From contig JACUUW010000101.1 in NCBI GenBank assembly GCA_014859075.1, positions 1-6,885 of the forward strand: a stretch of 6,885 nt of DNA, written 5' to 3'. The DNA is from Desulforudis sp. Its GTDB lineage: Bacteria > Bacillota > Desulfotomaculia > Desulfotomaculales > Desulforudaceae. The stretch's first letter is position 1. Each line of letters begins with the position of its first letter. A program made the translations under genes and the position numbers. Positions 1 to 5,900 of the stretch are shown one piece after another. The notes under the pieces were generated by a model. It worked only from the letters and a program-made list of their open reading frames with translations, was not told the DNA's origin and made no database searches.

Positions 1-135
1 GTGCAGTCCATTCCTGGTTACATTCCATCGGCCACTCGTTTCCGGGGATTTTTCAGTAAATCCGGTCGGGTTTTTGACCTGGTGGCCAAGGACATTCCCA
101 GCGGTCGGTTGGTGATTACCATAATCGGGAGGTAG
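1..135 (+). CDS. 3' end of an unidentified gene (partial, left edge)
   Basis: Frame 1 is open from the first base to a TAG at 133-135 and gives 44 residues ending in SGRLVITIIGR. The other two forward frames are broken by stops within this stretch. The residues look protein-like: a mixed basic/aromatic section (RFRGFFSK) followed by a hydrophobic strand-like end. I do not recognise a family. In B. subtilis the gene before rpsO is the riboflavin kinase/FAD synthetase ribC (ribF), but this tail does not look like a RibF C-terminus. It could be the end of a different protein, or an open frame by chance, since 44 codons is short for GC-rich DNA. No terminator separates it from rpsO, so read-through into rpsO is possible. 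Confidence 0.35.
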   Translation: MQSIPGYIPSATRFRGFFSKSGRVFDLVAKDIPSGRLVITIIGR

Positions 136-227
136 GATGAACTGTCAGCTAGGCTTCGCGAGACTCCGGCGCGTTGCTTGGCCGGCGGCAATTACTGAAA
201 TCGTGTGGAGGTATTTCCGATGAGTCT
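136..227 (+). promoter_or_regulatory. rpsO leader with predicted S15 autoregulatory fold
   Basis: The 84-nt leader contains AGACTC at 161-166, the exact reverse complement of GAGTCT at 222-227, which lies on the last base of the rpsO start codon and the next codons. The helix can extend outward through G160-T228 (wobble) and, past a mismatch, G158-C230 and C157-G231. Nested inside is a second stem, CCGGC 166-170 with GCCGG 181-185 (loop 171-180); base 166 is shared, so the two helices abut. A minor stem can form over the Shine-Dalgarno site (GGA 207-209 with TCC 216-218). In several bacteria S15 is known to bind a junction or pseudoknot in its own mRNA and block translation. That this leader does so is inferred from the pairing over the start codon. 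Confidence 0.5.
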
Positions 228-489
228 TACGGTGGACAAGAAGCAAGCAATAATTGACAAGTACAAAGTGCACGAAAACGATACCGGCTCCCCGGCGGTT
301 CAGGTGGCGATTCTTACCGAAAGGATCAACCTGCTCACCGAGCACCTGAAAGCGCACAAGAAGGATTTTCATTCACGACGCGGCCTATTGAAGATGGTCG
401 GGCAACGGCGGGCGCTGTTGAACTATCTTCGTGATTGTAACCCAAACAGGTACCGCACCCTTATCCAGGAGCTGGGACTGAGAAAGTAG
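220..489 (+). CDS. rpsO: Small ribosomal subunit protein uS15 (S15)
   Basis: Primary 16S rRNA-binding protein of the 30S platform; it binds the central-domain three-way junction early in assembly and helps form the bridge to the 50S subunit. The 89-residue product has the usual family length and hallmarks: DTGS at 21-24, SPAVQVAILTERI at 24-36, HLKAHKKDFHSRRGLL at 42-57 with the rRNA-contacting H42, D49 and S52, and RRALLNYL at 63-70. The ATG at 220 is chosen because GGAGGT (207-212) lies 7 nt upstream. An in-frame GTG at 205 would add five residues but sits on the Shine-Dalgarno itself. pnp follows after 86 nt, the classic rpsO-pnp arrangement. Expression is probably controlled by S15 through the leader. 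Confidence 0.97.
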   Translation: MSLTVDKKQAIIDKYKVHENDTGSPAVQVAILTERINLLTEHLKAHKKDFHSRRGLLKMVGQRRALLNYLRDCNPNRYRTLIQELGLRK

Positions 490-490
490 G

Positions 491-502
491 GGAGTTTTCT
501 CC
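491..502 (+). other. Small GGAG/CTCC hairpin just after rpsO
   Basis: GGAG (491-494) and CTCC (499-502) flank a TTTT loop, and a T-rich stretch (CTTCTTGTTGTT, 505-516) follows. The stem is only 4-5 bp and the T-tract is interrupted, so at most it is a weak attenuator between rpsO and pnp or a 3' boundary for rpsO mRNA. E. coli has an rpsO attenuator in the same place, but this is not strong evidence for one here. Confidence 0.25.
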
Positions 503-533
503 TGCTTCTTGTTGTTCCGGGGAATGCAGCTGT

Positions 534-551
534 TGTTATCGAGCGATAACA
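534..551 (+). promoter_or_regulatory. Hairpin in the pnp leader
   Basis: TGTTATC (534-540) and GATAACA (545-551) form a perfect 7-bp stem closed by the four-base loop GAGC. It stands four bases before the pnp Shine-Dalgarno and has no T-run, so it is not a terminator. In E. coli a hairpin in the pnp leader is cut by RNase III and used by PNPase for autoregulation. The position is similar here, but the same mechanism is only inferred. It could also be an RNA-processing site or a barrier to 3' decay of the rpsO mRNA. Confidence 0.45.
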
Positions 552-555
552 GGAT

Positions 556-561
556 AGGAGG
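556..561 (+). promoter_or_regulatory. pnp ribosome binding site with long spacer
   Basis: AGGAGG is a full-strength Shine-Dalgarno, but the ATG at 576 is 14 nt downstream, longer than the usual 5-10 nt. There is no alternative start between: in the pnp frame a TAA stop lies at 564-566. The AT-rich spacer is TTAATACAAATTA-like. Confidence 0.7.
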
Positions 562-575
562 GTTAATACAAATTA

Positions 576-2801
576 ATGTTGGAGCAAGGGTTTTTGCGCA
601 GAGAAATTGAAATTGCGGGACGCAAATTCAGCGTAGATATCGGCCGGGTGGCTGGACAGGCTTCCGGGGCCGTGTTCGCCCGGTACGGCGACACGGTGGT
701 GCTGGTAACTGCGACCCGCCAGGCGATCCGCGAGGGGTTGGACTTCTTCCCGCTTACCGTGGATTACGAGGAAAGACACTACGCGGTCGGTAAAATTCCG
801 GGCGGCTTTTTGAAACGCGAAGGCCGTCCAGGAGAAAAGGCCATCCTGTCAGCCCGGCTTACTGACCGGTCTATCAGGCCGCTTTTTCCCAAGAGTTTCA
901 TCCAGGATGTGCACGTAGTGACCCTGGTGATGTCGGTGGACCAGGACTGCTCCCCAACGATCGCGGCCATTATCGGGGCGTCGGTGGCCCTCAGCATTTC
1001 GGACATCCCCTTCGCCGGGCCGATCGGCGTGGTCGTCATCGGACGGGTGGATGGAGAGCTGGTAGTCAACCCCACGGTCGAACAGGATCATAAGTCCGAC
1101 CTCCACCTGACCGTGGCCGGCACGCACGACGCCATCAACATGGTTGAAGCAGGCGCCGGGGAAGTCTCCGAACAGGTGATGGTCGAGGCGCTTGGCAAAG
1201 CTCACGCGGAAATCAGGCGGATCACCGATTGGGTCGAAGCGGTGCGGGCGGAAGCCGAAACCTACGGCCTGGCCCACCTCAAGATCGAGGTGCCGGTGGT
1301 GGAAGCCGATCCGGATCTGGCTCAGGCGGTGACTGCCGTCGGTCGCGAGAAAATGTTCGCCGCCGTACAGCACTGCAAGGAACAGCGTCTGGACAAAAAG
1401 GCGTGCGACCAGTACCTGGAGAACACCAAAGTGGAAATTTACGAGGCGCTGCAGGACGATTACCCTGAAGACCAAGCCGTTATCAAACGGCTTGTGGACA
1501 AGATGGAAAAGGAAGCGGTTCGGCAACTGGTAAGCAAAGAGAAGGTGCGTCTGGACGGACGCCTTCCCAACGAGATCCGGGACATCAGCGTGGAGGTCGA
1601 CGTCCTCACACGCACCCACGGTTCGGGCCTTTTCAAGCGAGGCCAGACCCAGGTTCTTTCGGCACTGACCTTGGGAGCGGTGCGGGACGAGCAAATTCTG
1701 GACGGCCTGGATACCCAGGAAACCAAGCGTTTCATGCACCACTACAACTTCCCGAGCTTCAGTACCGGGGAGGCGCGTGGCATCCGGTCTGCGGGCCGAC
1801 GGGAAATCGGGCACGGAGCATTAGCCGGGCGGGCGCTGGAGGCGGTCCTTCCGCCCGAGGAGGAGTTCCCCTACACCATCCGGATCGTGTCGGAGGTGCT
1901 GGAATCGAACGGTTCGACCTCGATGGCCAGCGTGTGCGCCGGCTGCCTCGCGTTGATGGATGCCGGGGTGCCGATAAAGGCGCCGGTGGCCGGGATCGCC
2001 ATGGGCCTGATCAAAGAAAACGATGAAGTGGTCATTCTGACCGATATCCAGGGTGCGGAAGACCACCTGGGGGATATGGACTTTAAGGTGGCCGGTACAG
2101 AGGCGGGAATCACCGCGCTTCAGATGGACATCAAGATCGGGGGAATTACGCCCGAAATCCTGGCGCAGGCGATGGAACAGGCTCGCGAAGCCAGACTTTT
2201 CATCTTGGACCGGTACAAAGAGGTCATCTCCGGCCCGAGACCGGAACTGTCGCAGCGGGCGCCGCGGATCATCCATACGACCATTGATCCCGAGAAGATC
2301 CGGGACATTATTGGTCCCGGAGGGAAGATTATCCGTAAGATCTGCGAAACCACCGGAGTGGACATCGACGTGGAGGATGACGGCCGGGTGTACATCACCG
2401 CGCCCACTCCCGAGGGCGGACAAAAGGCCCTGGAGATCATTCAGGCGCTGACCGCGGAAGTAGACGTCGGTCAGGTCTACCTCGGGAAGGTAGTCAAGGT
2501 TATGGAATTCGGCGCCTTTGTGGAGGTCATCCCGGGTGTACTCGGTCTGCCCGGCAAGGACGGCCTGGTACACATTTCCCAACTCGCCCACCACCGGGTA
2601 CGCCGGGTGGAGGATGTCTGCCGGGAAGGTGACCAGATTTTGGTCAAGGCGATCGGTATCGATAACCAGGGACGGTTGAAACTGTCCAAGAAAGATGCCA
2701 TGGCACCCGAAGCCGGACAAGAGGCTGATGCGGCCGAACAGGGTCGTGACGTCCGCCCGGGCCGGGGCCGGGGTCCACGCTCCAGGTTCTCCAAGAGATA
2801 G
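576..2801 (+). CDS. pnp: Polyribonucleotide nucleotidyltransferase (PNPase)
   Basis: Phosphorolytic 3'-to-5' exoribonuclease that releases nucleoside diphosphates and can add tails in reverse; it works as a ring-shaped homotrimer in the cytoplasm. The 741 residues show the full family order: RNase PH domain 1 (about 13-145, with GGFLKREGRPGE at 76-87 and RLTDRSIRPLFP at 94-105), a helical domain (about 150-320), RNase PH domain 2 (about 325-550), a KH domain with GPGGKII at 580-586, and an S1 domain (about 631-705). Catalytic-site residues are present: the phosphate-binding loop SNGSTSMAS (444-452) and the metal-binding aspartates D490 and D496 in ILTDIQGAEDHLGDMDF. The S1 domain has a few extra residues (VLGLP, about 655-659) after FVEVIPG. 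The tail after 705 is first acidic, then arginine/glycine-rich (RPGRGRGPRSRF), likely an extra RNA contact. It is probably co-transcribed with rpsO and ends at the terminator beginning one base after the stop. Confidence 0.98.
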   Translation: MLEQGFLRREIEIAGRKFSVDIGRVAGQASGAVFARYGDTVVLVTATRQAIREGLDFFPLTVDYEERHYAVGKIPGGFLKREGRPGEKAILSARLTDRSIRPLFPKSFIQDVHVVTLVMSVDQDCSPTIAAIIGASVALSISDIPFAGPIGVVVIGRVDGELVVNPTVEQDHKSDLHLTVAGTHDAINMVEAGAGEVSEQVMVEALGKAHAEIRRITDWVEAVRAEAETYGLAHLKIEVPVVEADPDLAQAVTAVGREKMFAAVQHCKEQRLDKKACDQYLENTKVEIYEALQDDYPEDQAVIKRLVDKMEKEAVRQLVSKEKVRLDGRLPNEIRDISVEVDVLTRTHGSGLFKRGQTQVLSALTLGAVRDEQILDGLDTQETKRFMHHYNFPSFSTGEARGIRSAGRREIGHGALAGRALEAVLPPEEEFPYTIRIVSEVLESNGSTSMASVCAGCLALMDAGVPIKAPVAGIAMGLIKENDEVVILTDIQGAEDHLGDMDFKVAGTEAGITALQMDIKIGGITPEILAQAMEQAREARLFILDRYKEVISGPRPELSQRAPRIIHTTIDPEKIRDIIGPGGKIIRKICETTGVDIDVEDDGRVYITAPTPEGGQKALEIIQALTAEVDVGQVYLGKVVKVMEFGAFVEVIPGVLGLPGKDGLVHISQLAHHRVRRVEDVCREGDQILVKAIGIDNQGRLKLSKKDAMAPEAGQEADAAEQGRDVRPGRGRGPRSRFSKR

Positions 2802-2830
2802 GCCCTCGCAAGAGGGCTTTTTCATTTTTT
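2802..2830 (+). terminator. Intrinsic terminator after pnp
   Basis: GCCCTC (2802-2807), loop GCAA, GAGGGC (2812-2817), then TTTTT (2818-2822), CA and TTTTTT. This is a perfect 6-bp GC-rich stem with a stable four-base loop and a strong U-tract, starting right after the pnp stop codon. It should end most rpsO-pnp transcription and separate it from the deacetylase. Confidence 0.93.
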
Positions 2831-2871
2831 CCAGGTTTGTGGCCTTCGCCCGCCGCATACTCTTACTTGTG

Positions 2872-2879
2872 GGGGGTGA
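2872..2879 (+). promoter_or_regulatory. Ribosome binding site that sets the deacetylase start
   Basis: GGGGGTGA matches 7 of 8 bases of the extended Shine-Dalgarno GGAGGTGA, and its GG-GG core (2872-2876) ends 8 nt before the TTG at 2885. The open frame extends back to a TTG at 2837, but that codon has no ribosome binding site and lies only a few bases after the terminator U-tract. Confidence 0.6.
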
Positions 2880-2884
2880 GGCGC

Positions 2885-3619
2885 TTGCGGTGGGTCCGTT
2901 TATTGATGGTGTTTACGATCCTATTGTTGTGCGTGCCGATCGGTTGCCGGGCGCCTTGGCGGACGGACGTGCCCACCTTGCAGCAACCGATTTACCAGGG
3001 TTCCGAGGCTGCGAACATGGTAGCGCTTGTCGTCAACGTGGACTGGGGCGAGGAGTACCTGCCCTCGATGCTGGACACTTGCCGGGAATATGACGCGCAC
3101 ATGACCTTTTTTGTTACCGGGCGTTGGGCGGCCAAGTTTCCGGAACTGGTGCGCCGTATTGCCAGAGATGGTCACGAGGTCGGGAATCACGGGTACGGAC
3201 ATCCCCACCCGGATCAGCTTTCGGTGGGCATGAACGAGCGGGATATTCGGAAGACGGAGGCCGAAATTGAAAAGATCATCGGCCGGCGTACTACTTTGTT
3301 CGCGCCGCCCTACGGAGAGCGGGGGGCGGTGGTGCTGGAAGCGGCTGAGCGTACGGGCTACCAGACCATTTTGTGGAGTGTGGATACCGTTGACTGGAAA
3401 CTGCGGGAGGCGGACGCTATCACCGCGCGGGTCATCAACCGAATACATCCGGGAGCGATTGTGTTGATGCATCCGTTGGAGGCTACCGCCAAGGCGCTCC
3501 CGGTGATTATCCGGGAGCTGCGGGCAGAAGGCTACAGGTTGGTAACAGTGAGCAGGCTGCTGGCCGACACACCGGTTCCCGAAGAAGGCCCCGAACCAAC
3601 AAACACACCCGTGCCGTAA
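2885..3619 (+). CDS. YlxY-like polysaccharide deacetylase family protein
   Basis: NodB-fold protein, probably exported, likely acting on peptidoglycan or another envelope glycan. From TTG 2885 it is 244 residues. A basic N-region (RWVR) and hydrophobic segment (about 5-20) end in CVPIGC, a lipobox-like site with an unusual proline at -3, so it is either a lipoprotein or an anchored protein. The NodB domain (about 45-225) shows VNVDWGEEYLP (50-60), HGYGH (102-106, the His pair for metal), FAPPYGE (139-145), WSVDTVDW (164-171) and IVLMHP with H196. Compared with classical deacetylases the metal aspartate of TFDDG is tryptophan (D53 kept, W54) and the arginine of RPPYG is alanine. The tail is proline-rich (TPVP twice). 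B. subtilis has ylxY between pnpA and mlpA, the same slot. Catalytic activity is uncertain. An in-frame start at 2837 would add 16 residues. Confidence 0.88.
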   Translation: MRWVRLLMVFTILLLCVPIGCRAPWRTDVPTLQQPIYQGSEAANMVALVVNVDWGEEYLPSMLDTCREYDAHMTFFVTGRWAAKFPELVRRIARDGHEVGNHGYGHPHPDQLSVGMNERDIRKTEAEIEKIIGRRTTLFAPPYGERGAVVLEAAERTGYQTILWSVDTVDWKLREADAITARVINRIHPGAIVLMHPLEATAKALPVIIRELRAEGYRLVTVSRLLADTPVPEEGPEPTNTPVP

Positions 3620-3643
3620 CCGGTCCGCAGGAGTTCACCGGTT
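3618..3643 (+). repeat. Inverted repeat AACCGGT/ACCGGTT after the deacetylase
   Basis: AACCGGT (3618-3624, overlapping the stop codon) and ACCGGTT (3637-3643) form a perfect 7-bp inverted repeat around a 12-nt loop. No U-run follows, so it is a poor terminator. It may be an mRNA-processing hairpin or a two-site operator, since each arm contains the palindrome ACCGGT. Confidence 0.4.
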
Positions 3644-3693
3644 CTTCACGAATATATTGGGCACTGACAAAACCGCAGATTCGGAGGTCCAAC

Positions 3694-4956
3694 ATGGTCA
3701 AAAAAATAGTTCTGGACAACGGTGTACGTATTCTCACCGAAGAAATCCGCCACGTCAGGTCGGCGGCCTTCGGCGTCTGGGTGGACGTCGGTTCACGGGA
3801 CGAAGAAGACGGGGCCGGCGGGGTCTGCCATTTCATCGAGCACATGTTGTTCAAGGGCACCCAAACGCGTTCCGCCCGGGACATCGCGGAGGCCTTCGAC
3901 CGGGTCGGCGGCCAGCTCAACGCATACACCACCAAGGAATATACCTGCTATTATGCCCGGGTCTTGGACGAGCACCTTGATCTGGCGATCGACATTATCA
4001 GCGACATGTTATTCCGTTCCCGGTTTGCCCCGGAGGATTTGGAACGCGAACGGAACGTAATTGTCGAAGAAATCAAGATGTACGAGGACACACCGGACGA
4101 ACTGGTGCACGACGTACTGGCCCAGGTGCTTTGGCGGGAACACGCATTGGGACGTCCGGTAATCGGCGACGCGGCGGTTATTCGGGCTCTCAGCCGGGAT
4201 GATCTACTGGAATACCACCAGCGGCACTACGGTCAAGGGAGAATGGTCATCGCGGTGGCAGGAAATGTAGAGCACGACCGGGTGGTTGAACGCCTCGAGG
4301 GGATTTTCGGTGACACCCGTGTCCTTGGGCCTTCCAAACCGTTGATTGCGCCCACGCCTTACCCTGGAGTCTTCTGTCGGGAAAAAGACACCGAGCAGGT
4401 GCACCTGTGCATCGGTACCCAGGGGCTGCACCTGGACGACGAGAATATATACGTGGCTCAGGTAATCAACACCCTTCTGGGCGGAGGTTTGAGTTCACGG
4501 TTGTTCCAGCGGGTTCGGGAACAGATGGGCCTGGTGTACAACATCTACTCCTACCACAGTTCGTACCGGGATACGGGGCTCTTCGGGATCTATGCCGGAC
4601 TAAGCCCGGAAAACGTGGGTACGGTGTTGGAAATTGTGCTCGATGAACTGAACGACGTGCGTAACGGGGGCGTGACCGAGGCCGAGTTGGCCCTAAGCAA
4701 GGAACAACTCAAGGGCAACTTCCTGCTGAGTCTGGAAAGCGTAAGCGCAAGGATGAGTCGTCTGGGCAGGTCGGAGCTGTACCTGGGGCGGGTACACACT
4801 CCCGACGAGATCGTGCGTAAGTTGGCGCGGGTTGAATCCGATCAGGCGGCCGCGATCTGCGACCGGATTCTCAGCGCGGGTAAACTGTCCCTGGCCACTA
4901 TCGGGCCTTGGCGAAATGAGGGGGTATGGGAGGAAGCACTCGGGGGCGGCCTGTAG
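3694..4956 (+). CDS. M16 family zinc metallopeptidase (MlpA/YmxG-like)
   Basis: Zinc peptidase of the pitrilysin/mitochondrial processing peptidase family, expected to be cytoplasmic because there is no signal peptide. The inverted zinc motif HFIEH is at 46-50 (H46, E49 as catalytic base, H50), with the third ligand E126 in VIVEEIKMYED, 76 residues after H50 as in the family. The N-terminal active domain covers about 1-155. The C-terminal M16 domain (about 165-345) includes LLGGGLSSRLFQRVRE (261-276) and GLVYNIYSYHSSYRDTG (279-295), the substrate-binding half. The length of 420 fits single-chain bacterial members, which usually act as homodimers. The ATG is fixed by GGAGGT (3683-3688), 5 nt upstream. 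In B. subtilis the homologue mlpA sits after ylxY and before ymxH and has been linked to control of extracellular protease; that role is not shown here. The stop is 39 nt before the dut start. Confidence 0.96.
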   Translation: MVKKIVLDNGVRILTEEIRHVRSAAFGVWVDVGSRDEEDGAGGVCHFIEHMLFKGTQTRSARDIAEAFDRVGGQLNAYTTKEYTCYYARVLDEHLDLAIDIISDMLFRSRFAPEDLERERNVIVEEIKMYEDTPDELVHDVLAQVLWREHALGRPVIGDAAVIRALSRDDLLEYHQRHYGQGRMVIAVAGNVEHDRVVERLEGIFGDTRVLGPSKPLIAPTPYPGVFCREKDTEQVHLCIGTQGLHLDDENIYVAQVINTLLGGGLSSRLFQRVREQMGLVYNIYSYHSSYRDTGLFGIYAGLSPENVGTVLEIVLDELNDVRNGGVTEAELALSKEQLKGNFLLSLESVSARMSRLGRSELYLGRVHTPDEIVRKLARVESDQAAAICDRILSAGKLSLATIGPWRNEGVWEEALGGGL

Positions 4957-4995
4957 AATACGATGCAGGCTGATTTTTCTGTGGGGGGCGGACTG

Positions 4996-5463
4996 ATGGC
5001 TGAAGTATCCAGGGTCACGTTGAAAGTGAAAAAGATGCACCAAGATATCGGGTCTTCTCTTCCCGAACCGGCGTACGCCACGTCCGGCTCGGCTGGTTTG
5101 GACCTATGTGCGGCACTCGAACGGCCGGTGACCATAGGACCCGGGCAGAGGATCCCGATTCCGACCGGAATCGCCGTGCAACTGCCTGCGCGCCACCTGG
5201 TGGGACTGGTGTTTGTGCGCAGCGGGTTGGCCTCCAGGTACGGCCTCACGTTGGCCAACGCGGTCGGAGTGATTGACGCCGATTACACCGGGGAGATTAT
5301 CTGTCCGGTGATTAACCTCGGGGACGAACCGTTGACCATCAGTCCTGGAGATCGGATTGCGCAGTTGGTGTGTGTTCCCATCGCCGTCGGCGAGATCGAG
5401 TACGTCGGCGATCTGGGTATAACGGACCGGGGTGCCGGGGGATTTGGTTCAACCGGTCGGTAG
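4996..5463 (+). CDS. dut: dUTP diphosphatase (trimeric dUTPase)
   Basis: Hydrolyses dUTP to dUMP and pyrophosphate, keeping uracil out of DNA and supplying dUMP for thymidylate synthesis. From ATG 4996 the product has 155 residues. All five conserved dUTPase motifs are visible in order: SGSAGLDLCA (30-39), VRSGLA (74-79), GVIDADYTGEI (91-101, with D94 positioning the catalytic water), GDRIAQLV (118-125) and RGAGGFGSTG (145-154), the last being the C-terminal arm that closes over a neighbouring subunit. ATG 4996 is preferred because GGGGGG (4983-4988) lies 7 nt upstream. An ATG at 4963 in the same frame would add 11 residues but its nearest G-rich stretch is 16 nt away. It is encoded close behind the M16 gene and probably shares its transcript; B. 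subtilis has no dut at this position. Confidence 0.95.
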   Translation: MAEVSRVTLKVKKMHQDIGSSLPEPAYATSGSAGLDLCAALERPVTIGPGQRIPIPTGIAVQLPARHLVGLVFVRSGLASRYGLTLANAVGVIDADYTGEIICPVINLGDEPLTISPGDRIAQLVCVPIAVGEIEYVGDLGITDRGAGGFGSTGR

Positions 5464-5470
5464 AAACCGA
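5457..5470 (+). other. Small hairpin at the dut stop codon
   Basis: TCGGT (5457-5461), loop AGAA, ACCGA (5466-5470) form a perfect 5-bp stem spanning the TAG stop at 5461-5463. No T-run follows, so it is not a terminator. It could slow decay of the dut message or be chance. Confidence 0.25.
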
Positions 5471-5508
5471 ACGGTCATAATTGCCGGACCCGTCCCATAT
5501 CAATATAC

Positions 5509-5515
5509 GGGGGTG
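5509..5515 (+). promoter_or_regulatory. Ribosome binding site for the small membrane protein
   Basis: GGGGGTG has the same G-rich form as the deacetylase site; its GGGGG core (5509-5513) ends 8 nt before GTG 5522. It also lies in the loop of a possible 6-bp hairpin, GTCCCA (5492-5497) with TGGGAC (5514-5519). The frame is open back to a GTG at 5432 inside dut, which has no comparable site. Confidence 0.5.
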
Positions 5516-5521
5516 GGACCG

Positions 5522-5878
5522 GTGATAACAGCTACCCTGGTATTTTTGGTGGTGCTGACACTGATTGGGTTTTCGATCAGGGAAAGGATCAGGTTGCGGC
5601 TCCAGGTTTGGCCCCGGCACCGGAGCCAGAAACTTTGGGAGGTGGAACCCAGATTCACCCCGTTTTCAGAGGCGATAGTCAGCCTGATCGGCATGGCCGG
5701 GGGCATCTATCTGTCTCTCATCCTGATCCTCACCTTCCTGGATCTGAACGTGCCGGAACGAATGCGTCTGGGCGGTATCGAGATGGATGTCCTGGCCGCC
5801 TTTTCCATTGCTGTGGCCGTTTTGCAACCGTTTGTGATCCGGCTGTGGAGTGGGATTCGGGGAAGACTCGGGAGTTGA
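5522..5878 (+). CDS. Small membrane protein, three predicted helices, family unknown
   Basis: I do not recognise a family. From GTG 5522 the product has 118 residues. A hydrophobic helix occupies about 2-19 (ITATLVFLVVLTLIGFSI), followed by a strongly basic linker at about 20-43 (many Arg, with Trp and Lys), a long helix at about 51-74 (SLIGMAGGIYLSLILILTFL), a short loop with VPERMRLGGIEMD, and a third helix at about 90-106 (LAAFSIAVAVLQPFVI). The tail is short and basic (RGRLGS). By the positive-inside rule the first linker and the tail should be cytoplasmic. A longer version from GTG 5432 would overlap dut by 32 nt. The stop is 22 nt before the ymxH start, so the two are probably translated from one mRNA; a role near sporulation is only a guess from position. 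Confidence 0.72.
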   Translation: MITATLVFLVVLTLIGFSIRERIRLRLQVWPRHRSQKLWEVEPRFTPFSEAIVSLIGMAGGIYLSLILILTFLDLNVPERMRLGGIEMDVLAAFSIAVAVLQPFVIRLWSGIRGRLGS

Positions 5879-5900
5879 AGGTGAAAGGGGTGTGTGGGAC

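Noticed and set aside
120..125. CATAAT as a -10 box for rpsO
   Set aside because: It matches TATAAT at five of six bases, but nothing like TTGACA is found 15-19 nt upstream and there is no TGn extension. TTGACC at 74-79 is 40 nt away.
849..1814. Long open frame on the minus strand inside pnp (321 codons)
   Set aside because: It lies fully opposite the certain pnp gene, is rich in His/Arg/Asp as expected for an antisense reading of GC-rich coding DNA, and has no recognisable motif.
1821..2858. Minus-strand open frame of 345 codons over the end of pnp
   Set aside because: It runs antisense through the KH and S1 domains and across the terminator; composition is that of a shadow frame.
2921..3472. 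Minus-strand open frame of 183 codons over the deacetylase
   Set aside because: The + strand reading has all NodB motifs; the antisense reading has none.
3630..3658. TATATT at 3653-3658 as a promoter for the M16 gene
   Set aside because: The -35 region at the right distance (around 3630-3635) does not fit the consensus, so only half a promoter is visible.
4963..4995. Upstream ATG for dut at 4963
   Set aside because: It has no ribosome site at suitable distance, and the added residues (MQADFSVGGGL) are translated from the G-rich Shine-Dalgarno region of the 4996 start.
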